A DNA stretch of 23,162 nucleotides, taken from NCBI GenBank assembly GCA_934096015.1, contig CAKOLD010000015.1, forward strand, positions 1 through 23,162, read 5' to 3'. The translations under genes were made by a program, and so were the position numbers. Source of the DNA: an uncultured Bacilli bacterium (GTDB taxonomy: Bacteria > Bacillota_I > Bacilli_A > RF39 > UBA660). Of the stretch, positions 15,137 to 23,065 are shown in pieces; within the stretch, counting starts at the first letter, position 1, and each line of letters opens with the position of its first letter. The notes under the pieces were generated by a model. It did not search any database. It was given only the letters and a program-made list of their open reading frames with translations, and was not told the DNA's origin.

Positions 15137-16124
15137 TTTTCATAGTCTCCAACATTACAGCTTTGATAGTATGTAATCTATTTTCTGCTTCTTCAAATAC
15201 ACGAGAAGCACTAGATTCAAATACTTCATCTGTAACTTCCATTTCTTTTATTCCAAATTTTTCTGCAATATCTTTGCCAATTGATGTTTCATCATTGTGA
15301 AATGATGGTAAACAATGTAAGAATATAGCGTTTGGGTTAGCATTTTTCATTACTTTTTTGTTTACTTGGTATGGTTTTAAAAGATTGATTCTTTTTTCCC
15401 ATAATTCCATAGGTTCTCCCATAGAAACCCAAACGTCTGTGTAGATTACATCGGCTTCTTTGGTCCCTTCCATGATATCTTCAGTCATGGATATTTTAGA
15501 ACCTGTTAATCTAGCAATTTTTTGACAAGTTTCAGTTAACTCTTCATCTGGCCATAATTCTTTAGGAGCACAGCATGTAAATGATACACCTAACTTTGAA
15601 CAAACTACCATTAAAGAATTTCCAACATTATTTCTGGCATCGCCACAAAACACTAATTTTTTATTTGCTAATGTTCCAAATTCTTCTTGAACAGTCATTA
15701 AATCTGCCAACATTTGAGTTGGATGAAATTCATTAGTTAATCCATTCCAAACTGGTACCTTACTATATTCTGCTAAAGCTTCCACAATTTTTTGGTCAAA
15801 ACCACGGTATTCAATTCCATCGTACATACTTGCAAGTACTCTTGCTGTATCTTCTATGGTTTCTTTTTTACCTAATTGTGATCCTGTTGGTCCTAAATAT
15901 GTAGCACTCATACCTAAATCATGAGCTCCAACTTCAAAGGCACATCTTGTTCTTGTAGAGTCTTTTTCAAAGATCATTGCTATTTGTTTGCCTTCAAGAT
16001 ATCTATGTTTAATGTTGTTTTTCTTCATTTTTTTTAACTGAATTGCAACATTAATTAAGTATCTAATTTCTTCAGGAGTGTAATCTAGTAATTTTAAGAA
16101 GTCTCTTCCGCTTAAATTTACCAT
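15129..16124 (-). CDS. arcB: Catabolic ornithine carbamoyltransferase
   Basis: This 331-aa protein has the full set of OTCase motifs: STRTR for carbamoyl phosphate (56-60), HPTQ (134-137), the SMGE loop (234-237) and HCLP (270-273, here HCLPSFHND). In this operon it runs phosphorolysis of citrulline to ornithine and carbamoyl phosphate in the cytoplasm, feeding carbamate kinase. The ATG at 16124 is preceded by GGGAGGA lying within the end of arcA, which it overlaps by 7 nt. Its own end overlaps arcC by 8 nt, so all three are translationally coupled. Context decides catabolic (arcB) over biosynthetic (argF); sequence alone would not. Confidence 0.95.
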   Translation of the reverse strand: MVNLSGRDFLKLLDYTPEEIRYLINVAIQLKKMKKNNIKHRYLEGKQIAMIFEKDSTRTRCAFEVGAHDLGMSATYLGPTGSQLGKKETIEDTARVLASMYDGIEYRGFDQKIVEALAEYSKVPVWNGLTNEFHPTQMLADLMTVQEEFGTLANKKLVFCGDARNNVGNSLMVVCSKLGVSFTCCAPKELWPDEELTETCQKIARLTGSKISMTEDIMEGTKEADVIYTDVWVSMGEPMELWEKRINLLKPYQVNKKVMKNANPNAIFLHCLPSFHNDETSIGKDIAEKFGIKEMEVTDEVFESSASRVFEEAENRLHTIKAVMLETMKNE

Positions 16125-17365
16125 TCTACATCCTCCCTAACAAGTGGCATAGACATACATCTAGGACCTCCACGTCCACGTCCTAGTTCTGCTCCACAAA
16201 CTTCAATTACTTTTAATCCAGCTTTTCTTAGTGCATCATTTGTAACGTTGTTTCTATCGTAAACAACTACAGTTCCTGGGGCAATACATAATGTGTTAGA
16301 TCCATCATTCCATTGTTCTCTTTCACTGGCAACTTTGTCGCCTCCTGCACATGGAATTAGTTTTACAGGATGTTTTAAATATTTTTCCAAAATGTCTTCT
16401 AAAGATCCTGTTATTAATTTAACATTTAAATCTTCAAAAGTTGTTGGATCAAATCCTTCAGTTATCTCATACACTTGTAAAGTTTCAGATATCCCAGGAT
16501 GGTAAGTAAATGTGTACTTATCAATTTGGGTAAATACTGTATCTAAGTGCATGAAAGCTCTAGATGATGGGATTTTAAATGCAAGAACAGTATCAATCTT
16601 ACAAGTTGGATCTTTAAAGAAATTTTTAGCAACTTGGTCTATTGCAGCTGCTTCAGTTCTTTGAGAAATACCAATTGCGATTATATGATCATTAATATTT
16701 AATAAATCGCCACCTTCTGTGTGCCAATGATAACTTCTGTTGTAGTAAAGAGGAGTATCTTTAAAATCAACATGATATTTGAAAACATATTCAGCATAGA
16801 TACATTCTCTATTTCTAGTTTCAGAATACATGTGATTTAAATTAATTCCTTCTCCAACACTTGCAAAATTATCTCTAGTAAAATAAAGATTTGGCATTGG
16901 AGCGGCAATAAACTTTTCTGGTTCATCTACTAAATCAACTAAAGTTTTTTCAACTTCTCTTTTTCTAAACGGAAAATCTTTAATTTGAATACCTTCCATT
17001 GTTTGTAAGACTAATTTTTTTGGATCTTTTATATCATTTAAAAAATTATAGGCTAAGTTTTGATATTTTATAGTGTGTATTCCAGCTTCTTCTATAAATT
17101 GTTTTATAAATTGACTACGAATAAGTTCACTTTTACCAATTACTTCAGCAACCAAGTCTTCTAGGTATACAGTTTCGATCCCATTATCCTGTAATGCTTT
17201 GGCAAACGCATCATGTTCTTTTTGAGCTACTTCTAAATATGGAATATCATCAAAAAGTAATTCACTTAAAGTATCCGGTGTTAAATTTAATAATTCATTT
17301 CCTGGTCTATGTAATAATACTTTTTTTAATTTTCCTATTTCGCTCGTTACATGAATATTACTCAT
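16118..17365 (-). CDS. arcA: Arginine deiminase
   Basis: A full-length (415 aa) arginine deiminase, which hydrolyses arginine to citrulline and ammonia. Family residues are in place: NLYFTRDNFASVG (159-171), HTEGGD with Glu217, FMHLDTVFT with His273 and Asp275, and the catalytic Cys403 in GRGGPRCMSMPLVRE at the C-terminus. It is the first gene of the arc operon. A consensus-like promoter lies at 17424-17451, and AAGGAAGG precedes the ATG. Ammonia production also protects cells from acid, a known role of the pathway in Gram-positives. I found no convincing ArgR operator in the leader. Confidence 0.96.
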   Translation of the reverse strand: MSNIHVTSEIGKLKKVLLHRPGNELLNLTPDTLSELLFDDIPYLEVAQKEHDAFAKALQDNGIETVYLEDLVAEVIGKSELIRSQFIKQFIEEAGIHTIKYQNLAYNFLNDIKDPKKLVLQTMEGIQIKDFPFRKREVEKTLVDLVDEPEKFIAAPMPNLYFTRDNFASVGEGINLNHMYSETRNRECIYAEYVFKYHVDFKDTPLYYNRSYHWHTEGGDLLNINDHIIAIGISQRTEAAAIDQVAKNFFKDPTCKIDTVLAFKIPSSRAFMHLDTVFTQIDKYTFTYHPGISETLQVYEITEGFDPTTFEDLNVKLITGSLEDILEKYLKHPVKLIPCAGGDKVASEREQWNDGSNTLCIAPGTVVVYDRNNVTNDALRKAGLKVIEVCGAELGRGRGGPRCMSMPLVREDVEW

Positions 17366-17423
17366 TTTTTCCTTCCTTTCTATTCTACTTAATAATAAAC
17401 ACTCTTGCCTATTATCTATATTA

Positions 17424-17451
17424 ATTATATCATGTATAAAATTAAAGTAAA
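17424..17451 (-). promoter_or_regulatory. Promoter of the arc operon
   Basis: TTTACT (17446-17451) and TATAAT (17424-17429) lie 16 bp apart on the minus strand. Transcription should start near 17417, giving a leader of about 50 nt before arcA. The leader shows no clear hairpin or operator. Confidence 0.6.
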
Positions 17452-17453
17452 TA

Positions 17454-17473
17454 AAAACATCCTCTAAAGGATG
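17454..17473 (-). terminator. Terminator after the carboxypeptidase gene
   Basis: A 6-bp GC-containing stem CATCCT/AGGATG (17458-17463 with 17468-17473, loop CTAA) is followed by TTTTTAT on the minus strand. It lies just past the stop at 17477. Confidence 0.7.
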
Positions 17474-17476
17474 AAA

Positions 17477-18421
17477 TTATTTATCTAAATAATAAGCATA
17501 ATATTCGTCATAAGTAATGTTCTCATTATAAACTTTTGTTGCTAATTCTTTACCTAAGTATCTAAAATGCCAAGACTCATATTCATATCCAGTTAAATAT
17601 GTTTTATCTTTAGGATATCTTAGAATAAATCCATATTTGTAACTATTGTTAATAAGCCATTTATAAGCTTCTGTATTTTCAAATGTTGATGTAGTTGTAC
17701 CATCTGGACTAAAAATATCTAATGCTAATCCTGATTGGTGTTCACTGCTTCCTGCTCTAGCCGCATAAGCATCTGCATAAGTTTGACCTTTTGAATAATA
17801 AAACTCTTTATATACTTGTTCTTGATCTGCATAACTTCTATAAGAACTTGAAACTATTAATTTTATTCCTTGTTCTTTAGCTTGACTCGCCATATCTACA
17901 TAGGCTTCATGTACTTCTTTTCTTATAGTTTGTCCAGCATAAGAATAATTAATGTTAATACTTTCTAGGTCATCAGGTGCATATTCTTTTATAGTGTGAA
18001 ATTTGTTTACAAGTATTTCTACTCCTTTAGACATATCTGTATCAGTCATGTTTTCGTACCATTCTTTATCTGCATTAACATTTACTATTGCAATTACATC
18101 ACTTATTGTTTTATCATTATTTTTCTCATGATATGTTAAATATCTATCTAAATTTTTTTCCATAAAATATTTTCCATTTAATAATTTTAAAAGAAAATCA
18201 TTTTTCTTTTTATTCAAAAATTTTTCTACATTTTTAGCTTGTAATTTTGATTCTATAAATCTTGCTTCTTTAACTGTATAACCAGATAATGTAAGCTTAT
18301 ATTCTGTTGTCTGATGATATACATATTCTTTGTATTTATTTATACCATAAGAAACTATAAATATTCCTATTAGAACTACAACAAAAAATATTTTAACATT
18401 CTTTTTCAATTTCAATTTCAT
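17477..18421 (-). CDS. VanY/LdcB-type D,D- or L,D-carboxypeptidase, membrane anchored
   Basis: A 314-aa protein with a basic start, one signal-anchor helix (about 9-26) and a helical stalk. The C-terminal peptidase domain is of the VanY family (about 160-300). The zinc site is visible: SSYRSYADQ (191-200), SEHQSGLALD with His228 and Asp235, and SWHFRYLG with His285. The enzyme would trim terminal residues from peptidoglycan stem peptides outside the membrane; D,D versus L,D specificity cannot be told from sequence. No strong ribosome site precedes the ATG, but a 34-aa ORF ends 4 nt upstream, so translation is probably coupled to that small gene. Transcription is likely from the promoter at 18555-18583. 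Confidence 0.92.
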   Translation of the reverse strand: MKLKLKKNVKIFFVVVLIGIFIVSYGINKYKEYVYHQTTEYKLTLSGYTVKEARFIESKLQAKNVEKFLNKKKNDFLLKLLNGKYFMEKNLDRYLTYHEKNNDKTISDVIAIVNVNADKEWYENMTDTDMSKGVEILVNKFHTIKEYAPDDLESININYSYAGQTIRKEVHEAYVDMASQAKEQGIKLIVSSSYRSYADQEQVYKEFYYSKGQTYADAYAARAGSSEHQSGLALDIFSPDGTTTSTFENTEAYKWLINNSYKYGFILRYPKDKTYLTGYEYESWHFRYLGKELATKVYNENITYDEYYAYYLDK

Positions 18422-18425
18422 AATA

Positions 18426-18530
18426 CTAATTAAGATATGCTTGTGCTAGAAAATAACCTATAAATATACCAATTATTACAACAATCAAAAATACTATAAT
18501 TGCTGCTAATGTTCCATAATTTCTATCCAT
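18426..18530 (-). CDS. 34-aa single-helix membrane peptide
   Basis: A 34-codon ORF starts at the ATG at 18530 with AGGAG 9 nt upstream and a good promoter ahead of it. The product has a short polar N-terminus (MDRNYGTLAA), one continuous hydrophobic helix (about 10-28, with an IGIFIGYF small-residue face) and a short tail. It ends 4 nt before the carboxypeptidase gene, whose own ribosome site is poor, so it may set translation of that gene or act as a membrane partner of it. No family is recognised. The promoter, ribosome site and codon content all support a real gene. Confidence 0.75.
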   Translation of the reverse strand: MDRNYGTLAAIIVFLIVVIIGIFIGYFLAQAYLN

Positions 18531-18554
18531 ATCTTGTTCTCCTATTCTATTTAT

Positions 18555-18583
18555 ATTATATAAAATAATATTTTTATTTACAA
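18555..18583 (-). promoter_or_regulatory. Promoter of the small peptide-carboxypeptidase operon
   Basis: TTGTAA (18578-18583) and TATAAT (18555-18560) are separated by exactly 17 bp on the minus strand, 25 nt upstream of the small ORF's ATG. Confidence 0.65.
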
Positions 18584-18614
18584 GATAAAAAAAGAATAGA
18601 TTGCTCTATTCTTT
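18584..18614 (-). terminator. Terminator after the surface protein gene
   Basis: A perfect 10-bp stem (18591-18600 with 18605-18614, loop TTGC) lies just past the stop and is followed by a T run on the minus strand. Confidence 0.8.
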
Positions 18615-18619
18615 AGTTA

Positions 18620-20155
18620 TTAAATTTTCTTAAACAAGTTTTTCTTTTTAACTACGTAGTATGCTCCACCAGCAATTGCAATAATACCAGTGAATAATCC
18701 TGCATATGTTAATACACCTGTTCCTGGACTATCTTTTGTTCCAGTTGCTCCCCAACATGCATATAATGTTGTATTATTTTGTAAGTTTGTTAATTTTGCA
18801 CTTGGTTCAATTGTTTTACCACTCTTACAAGCTGGATCAGTATTCCAGTTTTTGAATGTATAACCACTTCTTGTTGGTTTTTGATTTGAAACTGTATAAT
18901 CATTACCTTTATTTATTGTATCAGCACCTGGTACATTATTTACAGTATCTCCATTACCATTTCCATCATAAGTAATTGTTACTGTATCTCCTGTAGCTTC
19001 ATTGCTAGCCTTACATACATAGTATGACATTTGATAAAGTGTTGGTGCAAATACCCAATAATAGGTTTTTCCATCAGTTCCTTGAAGTGGAAATGATTCT
19101 ATGTCACTTAACATTGTTCCATCTTTATGCATATAAGTATGTGAATCTGGTGAACCAGAGTTAACTTTATAATTTAACAATTCATTATCTGATAGTGTTA
19201 CTTGTCCATTAAATGTATTACTTCCAACAACAGTACTTTGTGTAGAATCAGAAGTTTTTACTTTATATGAACTGTTTTTGTTGAATACATTTCTGTATAA
19301 ATTATAATTTCTTTCAATTGCAACAGATATAATTGGAGTTTCAACACCATTTTTTTTGTTTACTACCCCTAATCCATCTCCGTCTTTGTTGTAATGTTTA
19401 ATTGCTTTTTGAATCATTCCTGAATCAAGTGTTAATTCGTCACTAGTTAAAGTACCAGATCCAATTTTAGCGTATGATAATGAACTAGCGTCAGGATTAA
19501 TAAAAATTGATGCTTTTACTAATTTATCAATATTCGCAGTTAAAACATTTAAACTTTCACTTTTTACATTTAAATCATTTAGGTTAACATAAATACCATT
19601 TGAATCTTTTGTTGGCCCTGTAGCAGAACTTGAAGAATTATTGTTTGATGTATTTAAATGAGCCCAGTTTCCATGGTACATATATGAAATTATTCTATTT
19701 GAGCTTGTTCCAGTTCCTTTATTTTCAAAGGCATAGTCTTTAGTATTTGTTCCTGAATATGTAGATGACATTCCTTCGTTTTTCAATGCTGTATAAAATT
19801 CTTTTCCAGTCCATCCGTCTGTATGATTATAGAAGTCATTTGAAAAAGATGTGCTATCTGAAATTGGTACGAATCCTTCACTTTCAAATACTATTTTTGA
19901 ACCATCACTTGGAAAATTGTATAAAAACCCAGTCCAATATGCAGTTCTTGCGTCTGTTGCCTCATCTTTAAACATTGATGGCCAATCAAATTCTGTTTCT
20001 GCTTGCAAGAAGAAATAGTAATTTGTGTGATATTCTGGAGTTTCTCCTGCAGAACATTCTGTAGTGTCTGCGCTAACCTTAGGAATACTAGCAAATGGTA
20101 ATAGCATTGCTACTATCAAGACTAAGGTTGTTATTTTTGAAATTATTTTTTTCAT
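18620..20155 (-). CDS. Cell-surface protein with InlB-type repeat and sortase-like C-terminus
   Basis: A 511-aa exported protein. The signal peptide spans about 1-29 (ending KVSADTT). A large Ser/Asn/Thr-rich region (30-390) has no recognised fold. A single InlB B-repeat (Listeria-Bacteroides/Flg_new type) spans about 393-468, with TITYDGNG, KPTRSGYTFKNW and TTLYACWG. At the C-terminus SPGTG (476-480) is followed by a hydrophobic helix and a KKKNLFKK tail. This is the layout of a sortase substrate with a variant xPxTG signal. The protein is probably wall-attached and adhesive or structural, which is inference. AAGGG precedes the ATG. A TATAAT near 20235 may be its -10, but its -35 is poor. 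Its own terminator follows, so it is a single-gene unit. Confidence 0.85.
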   Translation of the reverse strand: MKKIISKITTLVLIVAMLLPFASIPKVSADTTECSAGETPEYHTNYYFFLQAETEFDWPSMFKDEATDARTAYWTGFLYNFPSDGSKIVFESEGFVPISDSTSFSNDFYNHTDGWTGKEFYTALKNEGMSSTYSGTNTKDYAFENKGTGTSSNRIISYMYHGNWAHLNTSNNNSSSSATGPTKDSNGIYVNLNDLNVKSESLNVLTANIDKLVKASIFINPDASSLSYAKIGSGTLTSDELTLDSGMIQKAIKHYNKDGDGLGVVNKKNGVETPIISVAIERNYNLYRNVFNKNSSYKVKTSDSTQSTVVGSNTFNGQVTLSDNELLNYKVNSGSPDSHTYMHKDGTMLSDIESFPLQGTDGKTYYWVFAPTLYQMSYYVCKASNEATGDTVTITYDGNGNGDTVNNVPGADTINKGNDYTVSNQKPTRSGYTFKNWNTDPACKSGKTIEPSAKLTNLQNNTTLYACWGATGTKDSPGTGVLTYAGLFTGIIAIAGGAYYVVKKKNLFKKI

Positions 20156-20299
20156 TTTTTACCCTTCTTTCTCGTTAGAGAATACATCTTCTATTTTATA
20201 TATTCCCCATATATTATAAATTATAACATAATTTTTTTTTTTGAAAAGGTGTAATGTGAAAATTTTGTAAAAATTTGTAAAATATTTTTTTATAAAAAA
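20156..20299 (-). promoter_or_regulatory. AT-rich leader and upstream region of the surface protein gene
   Basis: This stretch has no ORF with a ribosome site. On the minus strand it holds the T tail of the rseP terminator, A/T runs, a TATAAT at about 20233-20238, and a leader of about 70 nt ending in AAGGG before the surface-protein ATG. No strong hairpin was found in the leader. Confidence 0.4.
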
Positions 20300-20321
20300 A
20301 AAACTGTCTTATGACAGTTTT
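20300..20321 (-). terminator. Terminator after rseP
   Basis: A 9-bp stem with ACTGTC/GACAGT core (20300-20308 with 20313-20321, loop TTAT) is followed by about ten T on the minus strand. It begins inside the rseP stop codon (20320-20322). Confidence 0.85.
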
Positions 20322-21384
20322 AGAATAATTTAATGATATCGTTAAATGTTATTACGAGCATTAAAAGCATTAATAAGATAAATCCTACATTATGAAGCAT
20401 GTTTTCAAATTTAGGGTCTACTTTACTTCCTTTTATTTTTTCTATTATAACAAATAGGATTCTTCCTCCATCAAATGCTGGTAATGGCAAGAAGTTTATG
20501 TATCCTAAATTAATACTTAAATATGCTGTTAAAAATAAGATTGAACTAAAACCATATTTGATACTTTGTCCTACAACAGAATACATTCCTACTGGTCCTG
20601 ATAAACTATTTAGGCTTAATTTACCAATTATTAAATTTCCTACTATAGCATTCATGGTGCTTATAGTTGAGGCAAATTTGGTGAATGAGTATTTGATGGC
20701 ATTTAATATACCAGTTTGTTTTTCTGTCTTTTGTCCAAAGCCAAAAGTTTTTGTTTCTGTACCATCTTCATTTTTAATAGTTTTTGGAGTTATTTCATAT
20801 TTTTTTACATCTCCATTTGCTTTTTCTACTTCAAAAGTGTATGTATTTTTTTTGTTTTTTAAAGCTAGGGCTATTGTAATTTTATCCCAGGTATTAGTTT
20901 TTCTACCATTTATACTTAGAATTCTATCTCCAACTTCTATTCCAGCTTCACTAATAGGATAATCTTCTTCTACTCTTCCTACAAAACTTCTTTGATCTGT
21001 TGTTCCATATATTAATGCTTGAACGAAAAGAATTACTAAAGCAAGAATAAAATTCATAGTAACTCCTGCCACTAATATTTGAAATTTTTGCCATGGTGTT
21101 TTATTACACATATATTCATTTTTCTTAATGTTATCGTCTTTTATTTCCTCAACTTCTCCAGCCATACTGCAAAAACCACCAATTGGGAATAACCTTAAAG
21201 AATATAGTGTTGGATCTTTTTTATCTTTTCTTTTAAAAGAAAAGATTAATGGTCCCATTCCTAAAGCAAATTCATATACATATACTCCATTTTTCTTAGC
21301 CATTAAAAAGTGACCTAATTCATGAACAAATATTAATATTCCTAACATTATTATTAATACTATAATAGTTATTACTGTATTCAT
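20320..21384 (-). CDS. rseP: RseP-family site-2 intramembrane zinc protease
   Basis: This 354-aa protein is an S2P/RseP protease, which cuts membrane proteins such as anti-sigma factors or signal peptide remnants within the bilayer. The zinc site HELGH (21-25) lies in the first helix. One PDZ domain (about 125-195) includes GDRILSINGRK. The third metal ligand lies in LPLPAFDGGRI near the C-terminus, between further helices. The length is normal for single-PDZ Firmicutes members. GGAGG precedes the ATG and the gene starts 10 nt after cdsA, so it is in the same operon. The cdsA-rseP order is widely conserved in bacteria. dxr, often between them, is absent here. Confidence 0.94.
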   Translation of the reverse strand: MNTVITIIVLIIMLGILIFVHELGHFLMAKKNGVYVYEFALGMGPLIFSFKRKDKKDPTLYSLRLFPIGGFCSMAGEVEEIKDDNIKKNEYMCNKTPWQKFQILVAGVTMNFILALVILFVQALIYGTTDQRSFVGRVEEDYPISEAGIEVGDRILSINGRKTNTWDKITIALALKNKKNTYTFEVEKANGDVKKYEITPKTIKNEDGTETKTFGFGQKTEKQTGILNAIKYSFTKFASTISTMNAIVGNLIIGKLSLNSLSGPVGMYSVVGQSIKYGFSSILFLTAYLSINLGYINFLPLPAFDGGRILFVIIEKIKGSKVDPKFENMLHNVGFILLMLLMLVITFNDIIKLF

Positions 21385-21394
21385 TTTTTCCTCC

Positions 21395-22198
21395 TTATAA
21401 CTTAATAAAACTAATTAATACAACAAAAGAAATGATAACAAATATTAGACTGTCTAATCTATCTAATATTCCTCCATGTCCCGGAATTAAGTTAGAAAAA
21501 TCTTTTTTATTATATTTTCTTTTTATTGCACTAAAGAATAAGTCGCCAATTTGACCTAAAATTGTTAATAATAGAATAAGAAGGACTACTAGTATTTTAT
21601 TAGCATCACCATTTATAGCGTTTATGTAATATATACTACAAACAAAAGTTGATATTAATGATCCAATTACACAGCCTTCTAATGTTTTATTGGGACTTAT
21701 AGTTGTAAATTTATGTTTACCTACTAATCTTCCACCGATATAAGCGAATGTATCTGTTAGGGTTGTTATTAATATTAATAGAATTAAGTATGATAAACTA
21801 GTACTTCTAACTGCTATAAGTAGATTAAAAGATATTCCTAAAAACAAAACATTTCCTAATAAATAAAAAGCATCTTCTATACTATATTTTTCATTATTAT
21901 AAAATACTGTTGGTACCATTAAAAACAATATAACAGCACCTAAAATATTATAGTCTAAGCCAAATACTAATCCATTGCTATCAAATGTTGAATATATTAT
22001 TGTTAAAGTCGCTATTAAACCAATTAATTTCATTAAATTTGGGTAATCATCTTTTGTACTTCTTCTAATTTCTGTTAATTCTTTATAAGCTAAACAGCCA
22101 ATTATTCCAACTGCTAGACTAAAAAACCATCCTCCTAATAAAATTAGTGGTATAGTAATTGCTAACATAATTATTGCACTTATTACTCTTTTTTTCAT
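21395..22198 (-). CDS. cdsA: Phosphatidate cytidylyltransferase
   Basis: An integral membrane enzyme that makes CDP-diacylglycerol from phosphatidate and CTP, the entry to anionic phospholipid synthesis. The family signature is complete near the C-terminus: SAIKRKYNKKD followed by LIPGHGGILDRLDS. SPNKTLEGCVIGS lies upstream, and about eight helices are seen. The frame also opens at a TTG at 22210, but that codon is part of the GGAGGAT ribosome site; the ATG at 22198 with 5-nt spacing is the better start (267 aa). It is followed 10 nt later by rseP. The gene upstream (22257-23024) is 46 nt away. Confidence 0.94.
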   Translation of the reverse strand: MKKRVISAIIMLAITIPLILLGGWFFSLAVGIIGCLAYKELTEIRRSTKDDYPNLMKLIGLIATLTIIYSTFDSNGLVFGLDYNILGAVILFLMVPTVFYNNEKYSIEDAFYLLGNVLFLGISFNLLIAVRSTSLSYLILLILITTLTDTFAYIGGRLVGKHKFTTISPNKTLEGCVIGSLISTFVCSIYYINAINGDANKILVVLLILLLTILGQIGDLFFSAIKRKYNKKDFSNLIPGHGGILDRLDSLIFVIISFVVLISFIKL

Positions 22199-22256
22199 TT
22201 TATCCTCCAATTTTAGTACACTTTAAGTATATAAAATTATATTTAAAATATCAAGC

Positions 22257-23024
22257 TTACTCTGTAATAAGTTTACTCAAAAATACAATATTTAAATCTA
22301 AGTATTTTATTTGATTTATAATAATTTTTATTGATTCTTCTTTTATATTTTTATTAATTAGTATTATAGAACCGTTTTCTATATTTTGTTTTTGTTTAAC
22401 AATAAGGGAATTTGTTAAAATAATATTAGGAGAAACTAAATACTTACGTTTATTTTCACATTGTTCTATATTGGAATAATTAATTATACATATATTTTTA
22501 TTTATTTTATTTTTCTTTAAAATACTTTCTAAATCGTTAAAATTAGTTTTATCTTGTTCACTATTTAAATATTCTTGATTTTCTAATTTAGTTTTTAAAT
22601 TTGCAAGTACATCATATTTTATATTATATTTATTTAAAATTTTTTTTAAATTATCATCATCTTCTATAATTATACTTACTTGTCTTTTACTTTTATTTCC
22701 ACTTATAATTATTTTATCTAAGTTATCTGAAAGGGATATTTCTGGTTTAATTTTATCATATACTAAGAAGGTTTCGTTGAAAGAACCAAATTCTTTCATT
22801 TTAAAGAAGGATTCTTTTTCATTTATTTTACTTCCCTTAATACCTGGTATTATGGTATTATCAATTATTTCAGCATTTTCTCCACTATTATAATAGGCAG
22901 AACTAACACTTTTAATATTTTCCATAATAGGGTTTTTATTAATAGCTAAATCAGTTACTTTATCTGATAAATAAAAACTAAATAACATTAAAACTAATAA
23001 AAAAGTATATTTTATTTTTTTCAT
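22257..23024 (-). CDS. Exported hypothetical protein upstream of cdsA
   Basis: A 255-aa protein with a basic start and one N-terminal hydrophobic helix (about 6-20), so it is exported or anchored. The body is Lys, Asn, Ile and Glu rich. It has two recognisable stretches but no family I can name: TIIPGIKGSKINEKESFFKM (about 58-77) and a strand-rich part with KIIISGNKSKRQVSIIIEDD. The pattern of alternating strands and helices recalls a Rossmann-like or polysaccharide-deacetylase-like layout, but no catalytic Asp/His motif of that family is present. GGTG lies 7 nt before the ATG and a TATAAT at 23039-23044. It may be cotranscribed with cdsA-rseP across 46 nt. Confidence 0.7.
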   Translation of the reverse strand: MKKIKYTFLLVLMLFSFYLSDKVTDLAINKNPIMENIKSVSSAYYNSGENAEIIDNTIIPGIKGSKINEKESFFKMKEFGSFNETFLVYDKIKPEISLSDNLDKIIISGNKSKRQVSIIIEDDDNLKKILNKYNIKYDVLANLKTKLENQEYLNSEQDKTNFNDLESILKKNKINKNICIINYSNIEQCENKRKYLVSPNIILTNSLIVKQKQNIENGSIILINKNIKEESIKIIINQIKYLDLNIVFLSKLITE

Positions 23025-23065
23025 TTTTTCACCATTAAATTATATGTTGTTTTTTCTAGTTTATT

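Noticed and set aside
17366..17424. ArgR/ArcR operator in the arcA leader
   Set aside because: The leader is AT-rich and contains TTTATTATT-like stretches, but no sequence with the paired TGAAT/ATTCA arms was found; base composition alone explains the resemblance.
22257..23024. Polysaccharide deacetylase assignment for the exported protein
   Set aside because: The general strand/helix pattern is similar, but the catalytic Asp-Asp and His-x-x-x-His motifs are absent.
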